From Dichetophora obliterata (Eukaryota > Arthropoda > Insecta > Diptera > Sciomyzidae), in contig OY986437.1 in the NCBI GenBank assembly GCA_963920525.1, forward strand, positions 111,158,715 through 111,222,714: DNA of 64,000 nucleotides. The letters run 5' to 3'. Below the pieces are notes generated by a model. That model was not told where the DNA came from and searched no databases. It saw nothing but the letters and a program-made list of their open reading frames with translations. The position numbers and the translations under genes are program-made. Shown in pieces: positions 54,668 to 64,000 of the stretch. The stretch's first letter is position 1. Each line of letters starts with the position of its first letter.

Positions 54668-55250
54668 TAGACCACAAAGTTGTTCACGCTAACAGATTAA
54701 ATTGTTAGAAAAAATCCGTTTTAATTTCTAAATTTAAGATAACATCGTCTTATTAAAAAATCTGTAATTTTTAACCTTTAGATTCCCGTAGCTATTGCAA
54801 ATTGTAACGAAACTTAATAATTCTAGTATAGGTTGTAGCGACAAGTACCCTTATTATTTAACAGAATATCTTGACCCTATCTGAAAATGACTACTTTTTT
54901 TACCCCACCTAGCGAGAAGAAGATGTATTATTTACGTAAATAAAATTTCAAGTAATTAATGTAATTTAGTCTTTTCTCAATAAATGTTTTAAATTAAATC
55001 TTTTTATTTTTTTTTTCTCAACGTGCAATTTTAGCTTAATATTATTAAAAGGTAATAGCACCCATATAATTTATTTTACACTTAACTGAATAAGTTCTTT
55101 TATTTTTTTCCTTTTTAATGCAATTACATATTGGTTGGTATATCGCTATTGTAAACATATTACACTTACAAAATAATGTGATTAAAGAACAATAGCAACG
55201 CAAAAAACGACAGAAGTACTGATATTTATGTTCCTTTTTAAAGTATTATT
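54668..55250. other. AT-rich stretch, no recognised feature
   Basis: No gene, terminal repeat or tandem array is supported. Confidence 0.5.
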
Positions 55251-55429
55251 AGTGTCCGACCGAATATTCGGTTGCGGTTTCGGTTACGGCCAGTTTCGGC
55301 CCTTTTTGTCAGTTTCGGCTATATTGAGGTTATTCGGTCATATTGAGGCCGAATAGCTGAAACTAGCCGAAACTTTTGGTAAAAATATCGAAACATTTCA
55401 GGAATAGCTACAACTTTAATTATTAATTA

Positions 55430-56008
55430 TTTTTTTTTTTGCAGATTATATGGATTCTGGCCTCCTAACTTCAAATCTGAAAAAATTACAGGCCGCTCGC
55501 AATTGGTTTAGAAGTTATAGGCCTCCAAAGTTGGAAAATATGGCCTAAAAATCATGCTATTTTTTAAAATTTTTCAACAAAACTACATTTTATGTTATCA
55601 TAAGAAAGGTAATTTAAATACCTATTCAACAAGGTATCAAACATGAAAATCCATGCATAACTTTTAAAGACATAAACATTTTTAGTGTAGTGCTTTCGTA
55701 AAAGGGAAACGAAAGCACTATTCGAAAAGGGAAGTTCAGACAAATTGCAAATACAAGAATAGTTGTTATATCTTAAAAAGTTATGAATGGATTTACATAT
55801 TTGATACCTCGTTGAAAAAGTACTCGCATTACCTTTCTTTTGATACCATAATGCGGGACACTAAAAAAAACAGAAAGATTTGTAGGCCATTTTTGCAACT
55901 TTGGAAGCCTATAGCTTCTAAACCAACTGCGAGCTCCTGAAATTTTCCGAATTTCGATTTAAGAGGTTAAAAATCCGTATAATCCGTAAAAAAAAATATT
56001 AAAAAAGA
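55430..56008. repeat. ~270-bp-arm inverted repeat (long hairpin)
   Basis: The left arm (55430-55699) and right arm (about 55709-56008) align along their whole length when one is inverted. Shared blocks include TTGGTTTAGAAG.TATAGGC, TCCAAAGTTG, AAGAAAGGTAAT and AGGTATCAAA. The centre is a perfect small stem AGTGCTTTCGT/ACGAAAGCACT at about 55688-55720. A transcript would fold into a dsRNA-like hairpin. Confidence 0.85.
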
Positions 56009-56446
56009 GAGTTGTCGCTAGTCTTGAATTATACCAAAATTTTTTGCATCAGTCATTTAATTCAAATATGTAAGTTTGGTTTAATAAAAATATTTACAAC
56101 GCATTGTACAGAATAAAAATTGAGAATTCGTCTTTAATTTGATTTATCGTGTTAAAGCAAAAAATTTTGGTTAATTTTATGAGTTCGATAGTAAAATTTT
56201 CGATATTATCATCTCTATTGCAATTGAAATTAAAATTTTATAGGTACTGAAGATAAAAATTAATAATTAAACTTCCGAACGAATTCTGTGTTTGTGGAAT
56301 AAATGAAAAGAAAACGAAATAAATTATTTTTATAATAAAGGGTGTTTTTTAAAGAGTGATACAAGTTTCATAATAAAACATAGAAATATATTTTTAATAT
56401 CAATGAAACGGGCTTTATTGGATAGAAAATTTTATGACATTAATGT

Positions 56447-58039
56447 TTAAGTATGATTTCGGCCACGGCTGGCGCGTACAAGGCGCAATCTGGAACACCA
56501 ATTTTCACAAACTTTTCGCATCATTTGTGGCCGTATCTCGCCGATAACTCTTCGAATGTTGATTTCCAGGTGTTCAATTGTTTGTGGTTTATCGACGTAG
56601 ACAAGTGACTTTACATAGCTCCAAAGAAAATAATCCAATGGGGTTAAATCACACGATCTTGGGGGCCAATTAATTTTGCCATTTCGTGAAATTATTTTTT
56701 CGTCAAAAGTTTCCTTGAGTAAATCAATTGTAGCTCCCGCTGTGTGGCATGTGGCTCCGTCTTATTGGAACCACATATCAGCAAGATTAATGCCAGCTAA
56801 TTGAGGTACGAAAAAAACTTCGAATCCTGTTCCTATACCGTTCACCATCGACAGTAACATTCTGACCATCATCATTTTTGAAGACATATGGGCCAATGAT
56901 TCCGCGAGCCCATAAAGCGCACCAAACAGCAATTTTCTGTGGATGTAATATGTAATGGTGTTTCGACAAAAGCTTGTGGATTCTCCTCACTCCAAAAACG
57001 ACAATTCTGTTTATTTACGTACCCATTCAACCAAAAATGGGCTTCATCGGAAAATAAAATTTTCCATGGAAATTCAAAAGCAATATCAATTTGTGCTTCG
57101 CCCATATGCTGAATTGGCGGCGCATACGATGGTCGTTTGGCTTTAATTCCTGCACAAGTTGAATCTTGAAAGGTTTTAAGCCAAGATTTTTTCGTAAAAT
57201 CTTCCATGAAGTGGAAGGACACAACCCCAGTTGCTGAGAACGGCGACGAATTGATTGATTAGGATCAAGAACAATTTAAAGAAGATCACGCCTTAAGTGC
57301 GCAGAAATGGCAATATACTGCGCAGGTCTACGTCATAAGTGAAAATACATTCAAACAAAAAAATCACATAAACAACAAACGAACTAAGCAAATGAATCTG
57401 ATTGGCTAATTGGGAAACAAACGAAATACACACAAAGAAACAGTCAAACTGCTCTCAAAATAAATCGAACAACATAGCTATTTTTTTGTGAAGGGGTCAA
57501 CACGGAAGTTAACACCCCAATAAGATATAACATTTTTATCAAAGATAGTAATGAAAAATATTAAAAATTTTTCTGTGCAAGCGTTGTTTTTTGATTTAAA
57601 ATTATTTCTTTTAAAAAACCAAGATTTTATAAAAAATTAGGAGATTTTTAAATCGATAACCCCTATTAAAAATAGTTTACTACGTTTTTTTCGGTCAGTT
57701 TGACTCTCTTTTCTCTAGCACGTCTGACGTCACATGCACGTGCTCACAAAGAGAGCGGGCATGCGCAAGGCGGAATCTTGAATATATAATTCTTGGATTA
57801 GGATCATCTTCAATGCTTTTCTGTACAGCGGCTACAGATTCTTCAGTGCGCACTGTTCGGCATCTCACGGGATGCACATTATCAGTAACAGTAAATGCGG
57901 TCCGAAAACGATCTATTGTTCTTCGAATTAGCAGCTCTGAAGGACGACTATATACGCCATAAAATGGACGAAGTGCACGATAAGTTTGACGAACAGAACC
58001 ATTATTTTGCAAGCGTTGCTCTGGTCTAAGTCGATCCAT
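56447..58039 (-). pseudogene. rosa-type mariner transposase, broken
   Basis: From 58039 leftward the minus strand reads MDRLRPEQRLQ and the DNA-binding region (RPFYGVYSRPSELLIRRTID, EESVAAVQKSIEDDPN). The MITE splits the gene at DPN. Coding resumes RRSQQLGLCPSTSWKILRKN, includes the first catalytic Asp in WKILFSDEAHFWLNGYVNKQ, then shifts frame near 56950-56990 (KIAVWCALWARGIIGPYVFK). The second Asp motif reads WFQ-stop-DGATCHTA, with a stop directly before the Asp. The third reads CDLTPLDYFLW, 41 residues on. It ends with RGRNHT. Unlike the 8.8-kb copy, the third Asp is kept. Confidence 0.83.
57266..57795. mobile_element. 530-bp MITE inside the rosa mariner, 9-bp target duplication
   Basis: GATTAGGAT is present on both sides (57257-57265 and 57796-57804). 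The ends CAAGAACAATTTAAAGAAGA and CAAGAATTATATATTCAAGA (right end read inward) are imperfect inverted copies that continue with CGCCTT. A 9-bp duplication suggests a Mutator-like mobiliser, though 8 bp (hAT) cannot be excluded. Skipping the element and one duplicate reunites the transposase frame at DDPN. No ORF of its own is seen. Confidence 0.8.
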
Positions 58040-58392
58040 GATAAAATGTCAAAGCAAATTAAACAAAAAGCAACTATCAGCTGTTAAATGGGTAGTCAAA
58101 TAAAGCAGTGATGCCAACTCAAAGTTGAATCACTCTATAAAAAACACCCTTTACTTAATCTATATAAAAAACAGAAATAATTTGTTTTGTAGTTCTAAAA
58201 AAATTTACATTGTAGGTGCATACTGTTTTGAGTGTGTACGGAAGTGTGTAATAAAAAATAAAATAAAAAATGATCTCATTTATTATTGTAGTAAACTTCA
58301 ACTAAACTAAACTAAACTAAAAACTAAAATTTTCGTATTAATAACCAGTTTCGGTTTCGGCCAAAATTCCGGTTTCAGTCGGACACTAATTA

Positions 58393-58872
58393 TTTTACAT
58401 GGTTTGTTTCTTATTATTATATTTTAATAAAAATATTTCTTCGCATTAAAATTTAATAAATTAAATTGTTATGGAAGCTTTGAGGAGTTGTATTTTTGTG
58501 TTAAAAAATATATATATTATTGGTTTTCAAAAATGGATACTTTTTATACATTGTATCTATTTCTATGTCTATACTATTATATAAAATTGAAGTGAAAATT
58601 TCAATTTACGACTTTACTTCAAAAGTACTGGGCCGATTTTTATGAAAAAAATTTTAAAATATTATATTTGTGCTACAGATTTATTTAGGGGTATTTTGCT
58701 TTCAAAATTTTTATAAGTATATTTAATTAAGGTATTAAGTTTTTTAAGAAACCATCCCAGCTGCCACGTATTGCTTATTCGCTGTCTTTTAACACGTTTG
58801 TGTTGCGATAGTTTCAATAAACTCCATGTTCTCTCTATTTTTCTCTTTCTCTTCGTGCTCAGCTAGCACAGC
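58393..58872. other. AT-rich stretch followed by dispersed repeat
   Basis: Up to about 58740 no feature is seen. From about 58780 to 58872 the sequence is related to 5370-5470 and forms the left flank of the hAT insertion. Confidence 0.45.
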
Positions 58873-60106
58873 CAGCGTTGCCATATTCACAGTTTTAATT
58901 GTAAATTACAGTTTTTTGAACAGGCTTACAGTTTTTTAAATGGCTCGTAGTGCAAATTACAGTTTTTTTAAAATTTCAGTTGTGAAATAATATATTAAAT
59001 TATTTTTGGTATATTTTTATTTTTGACATTTAAAAAATGTTATAAATAAAAACCCTGTGACTACATTGCAGCCCTGCATATAAATTTCATCATTGCAATT
59101 AGACCATCCCTGTCATAACATGGAAGGCTGAAAATTGAATTTGCTTCGATATGTCAATTTATTTATTGTCATATATTTTTTACATGTGGTTTTTCAAAAA
59201 ACAGGTAGATAAATTGTTAACGTAACTGAATTTTAAAAAATTGATATTAACAATATTTGCAATCTTAAGCCTCTGAAAGATATATATTTAGGTAGTGAAA
59301 TATCTATAGCAATGCTGTAAACTCATAAATTACTACAATCAGAGGAAATCGACTTCAGAGAACATTACGTAAAATTTTTTGTGAAGCTATGTAATAAACT
59401 GTAAATTAATTTTTAAAAGATGTGGAACTACTGCCTCCAATAAAAGTTTTAAATACTTATCAACCATTTATATCGCAACTAAGTCGACGTTTGACAAATA
59501 TTATAACCATTGACGAATTGCAAGAAGTTGTTGATGAATGGCACGAGTTACGTCAAAGTAGTTTTAGCGATTTAAATTTAAATGGAGACAGTAATATTGA
59601 ATTTTTGGAGAATCTATTTCAAAAATAGAAAAATCTGTGGTAGTGAAGCATTTCCTTTTTTGGGAAAAATGGTTTCTGCTGCTCTATGCATTTCAATAGC
59701 CACTGCAAATGTAAAAAGAATATTTTCAGTAATTAATGTTAATAAAACAAAACATAGAAATAAGTAACAATATCTCGCACTTTGCGGTATTCTAAGAACA
59801 AAAGATCTCTTAAAAGAAAATGCATTATATTGTGTTCAATTTTATAAATCAAACCAAATGTACAAAAAATTTAACAAGTTAATTGACGAAAATAAATTAA
59901 ATCAAATTTTAAAAACAAAATGCTTTCAATTTTAAAGTAGACAAATGATTTTAAAGTTGTTTTTCACAGCTTATGTCTTTGTTAAATTAAATTTAAATTT
60001 TGTTTTATTATTTTCATTTTAATAGATAAATAAATACTAATAAAATTAACATTTTGTTTTTTTTTTTGGAATTTAAAGTTTTTTAAAAAAACGTCTGGCA
60101 ACGCTG
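58873..60106 (+). mobile_element. hAT element, internally deleted, perfect 8-bp target duplication
   Basis: Ends CAGCGTTGCCA and TGGCAACGCTG are perfect 11-bp inverted copies, and AGCACAGC flanks both sides (58865-58872 and 60107-60114). The element keeps only the 3' part of a hAT transposase gene. Its terminal sequence is close to that of the 20761-21796 element, so they may share a mobiliser. Confidence 0.88.
59422..59930 (+). pseudogene. hAT transposase C-terminal (dimerisation) remnant
   Basis: Frame one reads VLNTYQPFISQLSRRLTNII and INNIEFLENLF-like sequence; after a shift near 59630, EAFPFLGKMVSAALCISIAT with ANVKRIFSVINVNKTKHRNK matches the hAT dimerisation region (the family motif is roughly 'P..L....L..P..NA..ER.FS....'). 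Here the usual Glu-Arg before FS is Lys-Arg. The zinc finger and catalytic core are missing. It is dead. Confidence 0.75.
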
Positions 60107-60430
60107 AGCACAGCACAACAAAAAACTTATGAGCCTCGAGCAAAGAGAAAACTTAGATACATATAAATGCAGAGCGGCGCTCCAAAACAAAACAAAACAA
60201 AACAAAAGAAAAAAGACAATTTTTTATTTTTTTGATATGTATGTATTGCTTTGACCCAATAAGGACGATGATGCCAGGTCGCATCACTAAGTCGGATGTC
60301 GCAAAACTAACCGTATCACATAAAAATTAGTCAATATCAAAATTAGGTTAAAATTAGCACATGTCGAAAAAAGTGCTCACGATTATTCATTACTCTATTA
60401 TGAATTTCACACAGTGAAACACTATTGTGA
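60107..60430. other. right flank of the hAT insertion
   Basis: Dispersed repeat sequence (related to 5450-5540) with an AAAAC run at about 60186-60210, then AT-rich DNA. There is no gene. Confidence 0.45.
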
Positions 60431-61430
60431 ATCGCAAGCAAATTCAACAAAAATTTAATTTAGCGTGATTGATCTCGCGTTCGCAAAACGTCTTGAAACA
60501 GTGTTTCTCTGCAGCCATCCAAAAGGACCCAAAATGTCCTTTCTGGAAGCAGCAAAGTACATACAAAAACTGAAGAGTTCTGTTAAGAAGTGGAATCCGC
60601 GTTATGAAGAGATTAAATATGAGGATGACCTACCAAATCGTCGTGTTTGAAGAAAATGTTCAAAAAAGGACGATTTGGAGATGAAGCGTCTTTTTGAAGC
60701 TAACTCGGCCTTATCGCTACGGAAAGCCCGAGAAAATTTAAGCAAACAAGAAATAAATGTGTTCATAAACACAATAAGAATCCGTTTGCAAGAGTTTCAG
60801 ATAGCGCACCGAGCTACAACAAGAAAACCACTTTTGACGCAAAAGCAAATAGAAAAGCGGCCAGTTTGGGCACATGAACATTTGGACTACGATTGGAGCT
60901 CGGTAGTCTTCACGGATGAGTCTTCTTTTTGGATGTTCAATACAAGTAGACGCGCTTGGTCATAAAAAAAGTAATTTTATAATCCAGCGAACAGTAAAGC
61001 ACCCAGCGAAGCTCCATGTTTGGGGGTGCTTCTCAAAATGCTGCTTTGAAAAACGAATTGTGTTCAAACAGAATCTGGCCGCACAACTCATGGCCAAAAT
61101 ATACAAACGTTGGCTCCTTCCGTCTGTGTAAGTGGTTTGAATCGAATTTAAAAATTGGGTGCTGCAAGAGGATAACGATCCAAAGCACCTCAGTCGCTTG
61201 TGTACTGCTTGGAAGCACGAAAATGGGATAAACGTACTTGATAAGCAGTCTCAATCACCAGATGCGAATCCAATAGAAAATGTTTGGGCAACAATGAAGC
61301 TGAAGCTTCGACCAAAAAATTTTAAACTGCATTCACCAGTTCAAGCGCCATCTTCTGGCATTGTGTCGCAGTTTACCGCAGTCATACGCAGAAAAATTAG
61401 TACAAAGTATGCCATCTCGTTGTAATGCTA
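60431..61430 (+). pseudogene. Tc1-like (DD34E) transposase relic
   Basis: Segments read MSFLEAAKYIQKLKSSVKKW, LEMKRLFEANSALSLRKARE, FTDESSFWMFNTSRRAW (first catalytic Asp in FTDES), LHVWGCFSKCC, VLQEDNDPKHLSRLCTAWKH (second Asp) and SQSPDANPIENVWATMKLKL (final Glu in NPIE). I count 34 residues between the second Asp and the Glu, the standard Tc1 DD34E spacing. Stops at about 60648 and 60963 and frameshifts near 61130 inactivate it. No confident terminal inverted repeats were found, so the element limits are unknown. Confidence 0.83.
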
Positions 61431-61470
61431 TTATAAGAAACGGAGGAGAATGGACCCTATACTAACTTTT

Positions 61471-61801
61471 TGGCGTAATAAAGGATAAAATGAATTAAAA
61501 AAATTAATTGTTGTTGTATTTAATATTGATTGATTTGAACATTGATTTCTTGGAATTCTGCCGTACACGGTCTTCTTTCACACACTGTACAATCAACTGT
61601 GCACTAAAATTTATTTTTTTAAAAAAAATAAAACGTATGGCAGCATCGAAATACACTATGGTTGGCTCGTTGGTATATATGGTGATGCCACCTATATCCT
61701 ACATATTAGTAGGATCCAAGTAGCTCTAGTGAGCTGTTTTGGTGCCATAACATCGTGTTTAGTTTTAGAGTATGCATCGCACTAATGGTCATGGCAAAAC
61801 T
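61471..61801. other. short AT-rich stretch, no supported gene
   Basis: No feature is supported. A few GC-richer words (GGTGATGCCACCTATATCC) near 61680 have no clear meaning. Confidence 0.45.
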
Positions 61802-61995
61802 AAACAAGGTAGTATTAGGGCGGAGAGCCGGCCACCGAAACTGTCAAAACGAAGTTAGCATTTCATAGAAAATCTGCACTCAATGAGAATGCAATATGAA
61901 AGCAAAAATTGGCAAAAATACCAAAATGGCTGATTTTAACAGTTATGGTCACTAAGAAAGAGAGCACATTCAGCCCTAACACTACCCCTTGTCTA
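61802..61995. mobile_element. ~190-bp hAT-like MITE
   Basis: ACAAGGTAGTATTAGGGC at the left and, read inward, ACAAGGGGTAGTGTTAGGGC at the right are inverted copies with small differences. The interior contains AAACTGTCAAAACGAAG, related to the CTGTCAAA word in the 1924-3769 and 50844-51026 elements. CTAAA occurs on both sides, but a full 8-bp duplication is not evident. Confidence 0.55.
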
Positions 61996-62074
61996 AATAT
62001 ACTATGGCATTGCTTATATGCTTTGGAATGAGCAGAAAAGCGTATCTCTTTTTCTGGCTCTCATTGTAGCGTAA

Positions 62075-62155
62075 GCTTTTTTCTTTTTTTTTCTTTTCTT
62101 TTCTCTTTCTTTTTCTTTTTCTTTTCTCTTTTTTCTCTTCATTTTTCTCTTATTT
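62075..62155. repeat. polypyrimidine (TTTTC)n tract
   Basis: About 80 bp of T and C only, read as irregular TTTTC/TTTCTC units, on the plus strand. The mirrored purine strand gives a false Lys/Glu/Arg-rich open frame (62014-62256, minus). Confidence 0.9.
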
Positions 62156-62720
62156 ATATGGATATGTTTATTCAATATGGATATTCCAGATCGTTCTCTT
62201 TGTGTTAATAATGTGTTTTGTTGTTTTCTACGACTGCATGTCAATTCTACGGTCATATGTACCTAAGTAAAAATGTCAACTTGAAAGTGATTTACGTTTT
62301 GTATAGGAGTAATTTTTTTAATTCTTTGTGCATCAATTTTAAATTTCATTAAGTTATCTAAAAAGTTGTCTTTGTTGTATATTTTTTTTTATGAAATAAA
62401 TGGAAAACTTAAATGTATTGTACTTATATAAAGTGTTTATTTTATTATTGTTTTTTCGCTCTTTTTTTGTGTGACGTCTCATGCTCCAGATGTTCCAAGT
62501 AAAGATAACAATATTACCGATATATCCATTTGTTGTGATGTTCTCAAACTTGTATTTTTGCTGCATGGTAATTTTACTCTCTCATACCCATTCCATCGTT
62601 ATCTAAAAGATAAATATTCCATGCATACTCAATGCAAAGAGAGAGATACAAGTAGATATAAGAAAAAATAACAACATACAAGTGTGCTGGGATGCTTCTT
62701 TGCAGAGCTTTAGTTTAAAC

Positions 62721-63480
62721 CAGGGACCGAAAATAACGATTATTTTTTAAATTTTAGATCAAAAGATCATGTGTAAAAAGTTGAATAATTCTTTTAAATA
62801 TAGCAATGTAACGCTAAGGAGCTAGAGATTTCATTTTGTACATGCTTTTTTCATGATTTTATTATTTCATGGTCATTATTTCTTTCAATCAGAAATATAA
62901 GTAATTTCGTGGGCATTATTATTTCTATCAGAACTAACAGTTATTTCATGGTCGTTATTTTTTCAATCAGAAATAAAAGTTATTTCGTGGTCGTTATTTT
63001 TTCAATCAGAAATAAAAGTTATTTCATGGTCATTATTTCTCGATCAGATATAACAGTAATTTTTTAACCGTTATTTTTTCGATCATAAATAAAAGTTATT
63101 TTTTATCGTTTTTTTTTTTTGGTTAGAAATAAAAGTTATTTTTTGATCGGATTTTTTGAACAGAAAAACAAAATTTTTTTGACTGAAATAATTTCTAACA
63201 AAAAACTAACATATCTATTTCTGTAACAAATAACTTTTATTTCTGATTGAAAAAATAACCGTAAAAAATAACTGTTATCTCTGATATGCAAAAAATAATG
63301 ACCAAGAAATAACTTTTATTTCTGATTAAAAAAAATAACGACCACGAAATAACTTTTATTTCTGATTGAAAAAAATAACGACCTCGAAATAACTTTTATT
63401 TCTGATCGAAAAAAGATCGATAAAAAATAACTGTTATTAAATGATTGATTGATAGCGATAATCGTTATTGGCGGTCCCTG
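62721..63480. mobile_element. hAT-like fold-back element built of ~39-bp tandem units
   Basis: Ends CAGGGACCG and CGGTCCCTG (inner continuation AAAATAACGATTAT and ATAATCGTTATTGG) are inverted, and GTTTAAAC at 62713-62720 versus GTTCAAAC at 63481-63488 form an 8-bp target duplication with one mismatch. The left arm (about 62860-63180) holds about eight units of the form TTATTTC.TGGTCGTTATTTT followed by TTCAATCAGAAATAAAAG. The right arm (about 63190-63440) holds about six of the same unit in the opposite orientation. There is no coding sequence. Confidence 0.8.
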
Positions 63481-63488
63481 GTTCAAAC

Positions 63489-64000
63489 AATAACAAAGAG
63501 AGCTTTCCGAGTGCACAGCTTTACACTGAAACAAGAAGTTGCATTTGGTGCAAGGAGATATTGTCGAGTGTTGTCGTTACTCGATTTATAATATAACTTT
63601 TTTTATTTTGTGTAAGTTTTTTTTTACATAAAAAAAAGCAAAAAAGGGTAAAAGTGGTGAATAGAATGTATAATTATTATTTTTTTAATCCATTTAATTA
63701 TTTTTGTTAAAATTTTTTATTTAAATTTTAAATTAAAAATTTTTATTTTTTTTAGGAATTTTTTTTTTATAACAAAGTGCACCAAAAAGACCCTTTTTTT
63801 GGGAGTAAGAAAGCGACCAATGTTTTTAAATATTTCCGGGAATCTAATCACGAATCTGGTACCCAAATTCACGTCAGGATTTTGAGTAAACCGTGATTCA
63901 AGGTCAAAAATTCTCCTAAGAGAAATCAACTTATAGTGTCAAAACAAGAAGTGGTACGCGATTTTTGTCTATGGCAAAGATGTTTGTTATAAGTTTATAA
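63489..64000. other. AT-rich end of the window, no recognised feature
   Basis: No gene, terminal repeat or tandem array is supported. Confidence 0.5.

Larger units (their letters stand above)
56338..58151 (-). mobile_element. second rosa-type (DD41D) mariner, interrupted by a MITE
   Basis: Ends AAGGGTGTTTTTTAAAGAGT continuing GAT, and at the right read inward AAAGGGTGTTTTTTATAGAG continuing TGAT, are inverted copies; TA flanks both sides (56336-56337 and 58152-58153). The transposase on the minus strand runs from about 58039 to 56447. A 530-bp insertion lies at 57266-57795; without it the mariner would be about 1.28 kb, the normal size. Confidence 0.85.
55251..58392. mobile_element. inverted-repeat element (TAGTGTCCGAC ends) hosting a hairpin and a mariner
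   Basis: The left end TTAGTGTCCGACCGAATATT continues into repeated CGGTTTCGG words (55275-55340), and the right end read inward is TTAGTGTCCGACTGAAACCG followed by GGCCGAAACCGAAAC. Such CGGTTTCGG subterminal repeats are reminiscent of hAT elements. Flanks ATTAT and ATTATTTT do not form a clean 8-bp duplication. With the rosa mariner removed it would be about 1.3 kb, mostly the 580-bp hairpin. No transposase is seen. Confidence 0.65.

Noticed and set aside
62014..62256. Lys/Glu/Arg-rich open frame
   Set aside because: It is produced by the purine strand of the TTTTC tract.
1..64000. CRISPR arrays, bacterial operons or phage genes
   Set aside because: The spliced Pkn exon, short GT-AG introns, SINEs and retrotransposons show a eukaryotic genome; the 39-bp units at 62.9-63.4 kb are contiguous and lack spacers.

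Overview
This window looks like intronic DNA from an AT-rich insect genome, most likely a higher fly (Diptera, possibly Tephritidae). One exon of a conserved single-copy gene is visible. It lies on the minus strand at 8112-8635 and encodes the second and most of the third HR1 (REM-1) repeats of protein kinase N (Pkn). It has clean splice sites, and no other Pkn exon is recognisable, so almost everything else appears to sit inside very large Pkn introns. The fly assignment rests on the Pkn exon, 52-66 bp introns, DD41D 'rosa'-type mariners and a tRNA-derived SINE whose body I associate with tephritid genomes; it is an inference.

The rest is a graveyard of transposable elements. From left to right: a hAT-type element with a perfect 8-bp target duplication (1924-3769); repeats and a small MITE (3778-6315); a mariner relic (6640-7134); the Pkn exon; a rosa/DD41D mariner carrying an exact 109-bp copy of nearby intron (8779-10178); an internally deleted mariner with near-perfect ends (10260-11058); a roughly 4.0-kb PIF/Harbinger element with an apparently intact four-exon transposase and a divergently encoded, convergently arranged Myb/SANT-like gene (13331-17331), itself nested in a TA-flanked element (13031-17529); a hAT-like element (20761-21796); Helitron-like repeats (22682-24310); a non-LTR retrotransposon with an intact 1011-codon endonuclease-RT ORF (26675-30104); a second non-LTR relic; a fold-back element; a broken piggyBac (32882-35304); and further Tc1/mariner relics and SINE pieces (36763-42770).

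The right part is dominated by nested insertions. At 43.8-47.3 kb three inverted-repeat elements lie one inside another; the innermost carries decayed coding sequence for a protein that I associate with an unnamed invertebrate transposon family. At 48.8-50.4 kb is a Tc1 element of the IR/DR type. At 50.6-51.4 kb a hAT-like MITE interrupts a reverse transcriptase fragment at an exact 8-bp duplication. At 53.3-54.7 kb is a Penelope-like fragment with a GIY-YIG endonuclease and inverted terminal repeats. At 55.2-58.4 kb an element containing a ~580-bp hairpin hosts a rosa mariner that in turn hosts a 530-bp MITE. A hAT remnant, a Tc1 remnant, a small MITE and a fold-back hAT-like element built of ~39-bp units (62721-63480) close the window.

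Functionally, only the Pkn exon is a host gene I can support. The Harbinger pair and the 1011-codon retrotransposon ORF are the only mobile coding units that still look intact. Coordinates of element ends come from reading inverted repeats and target duplications by eye.
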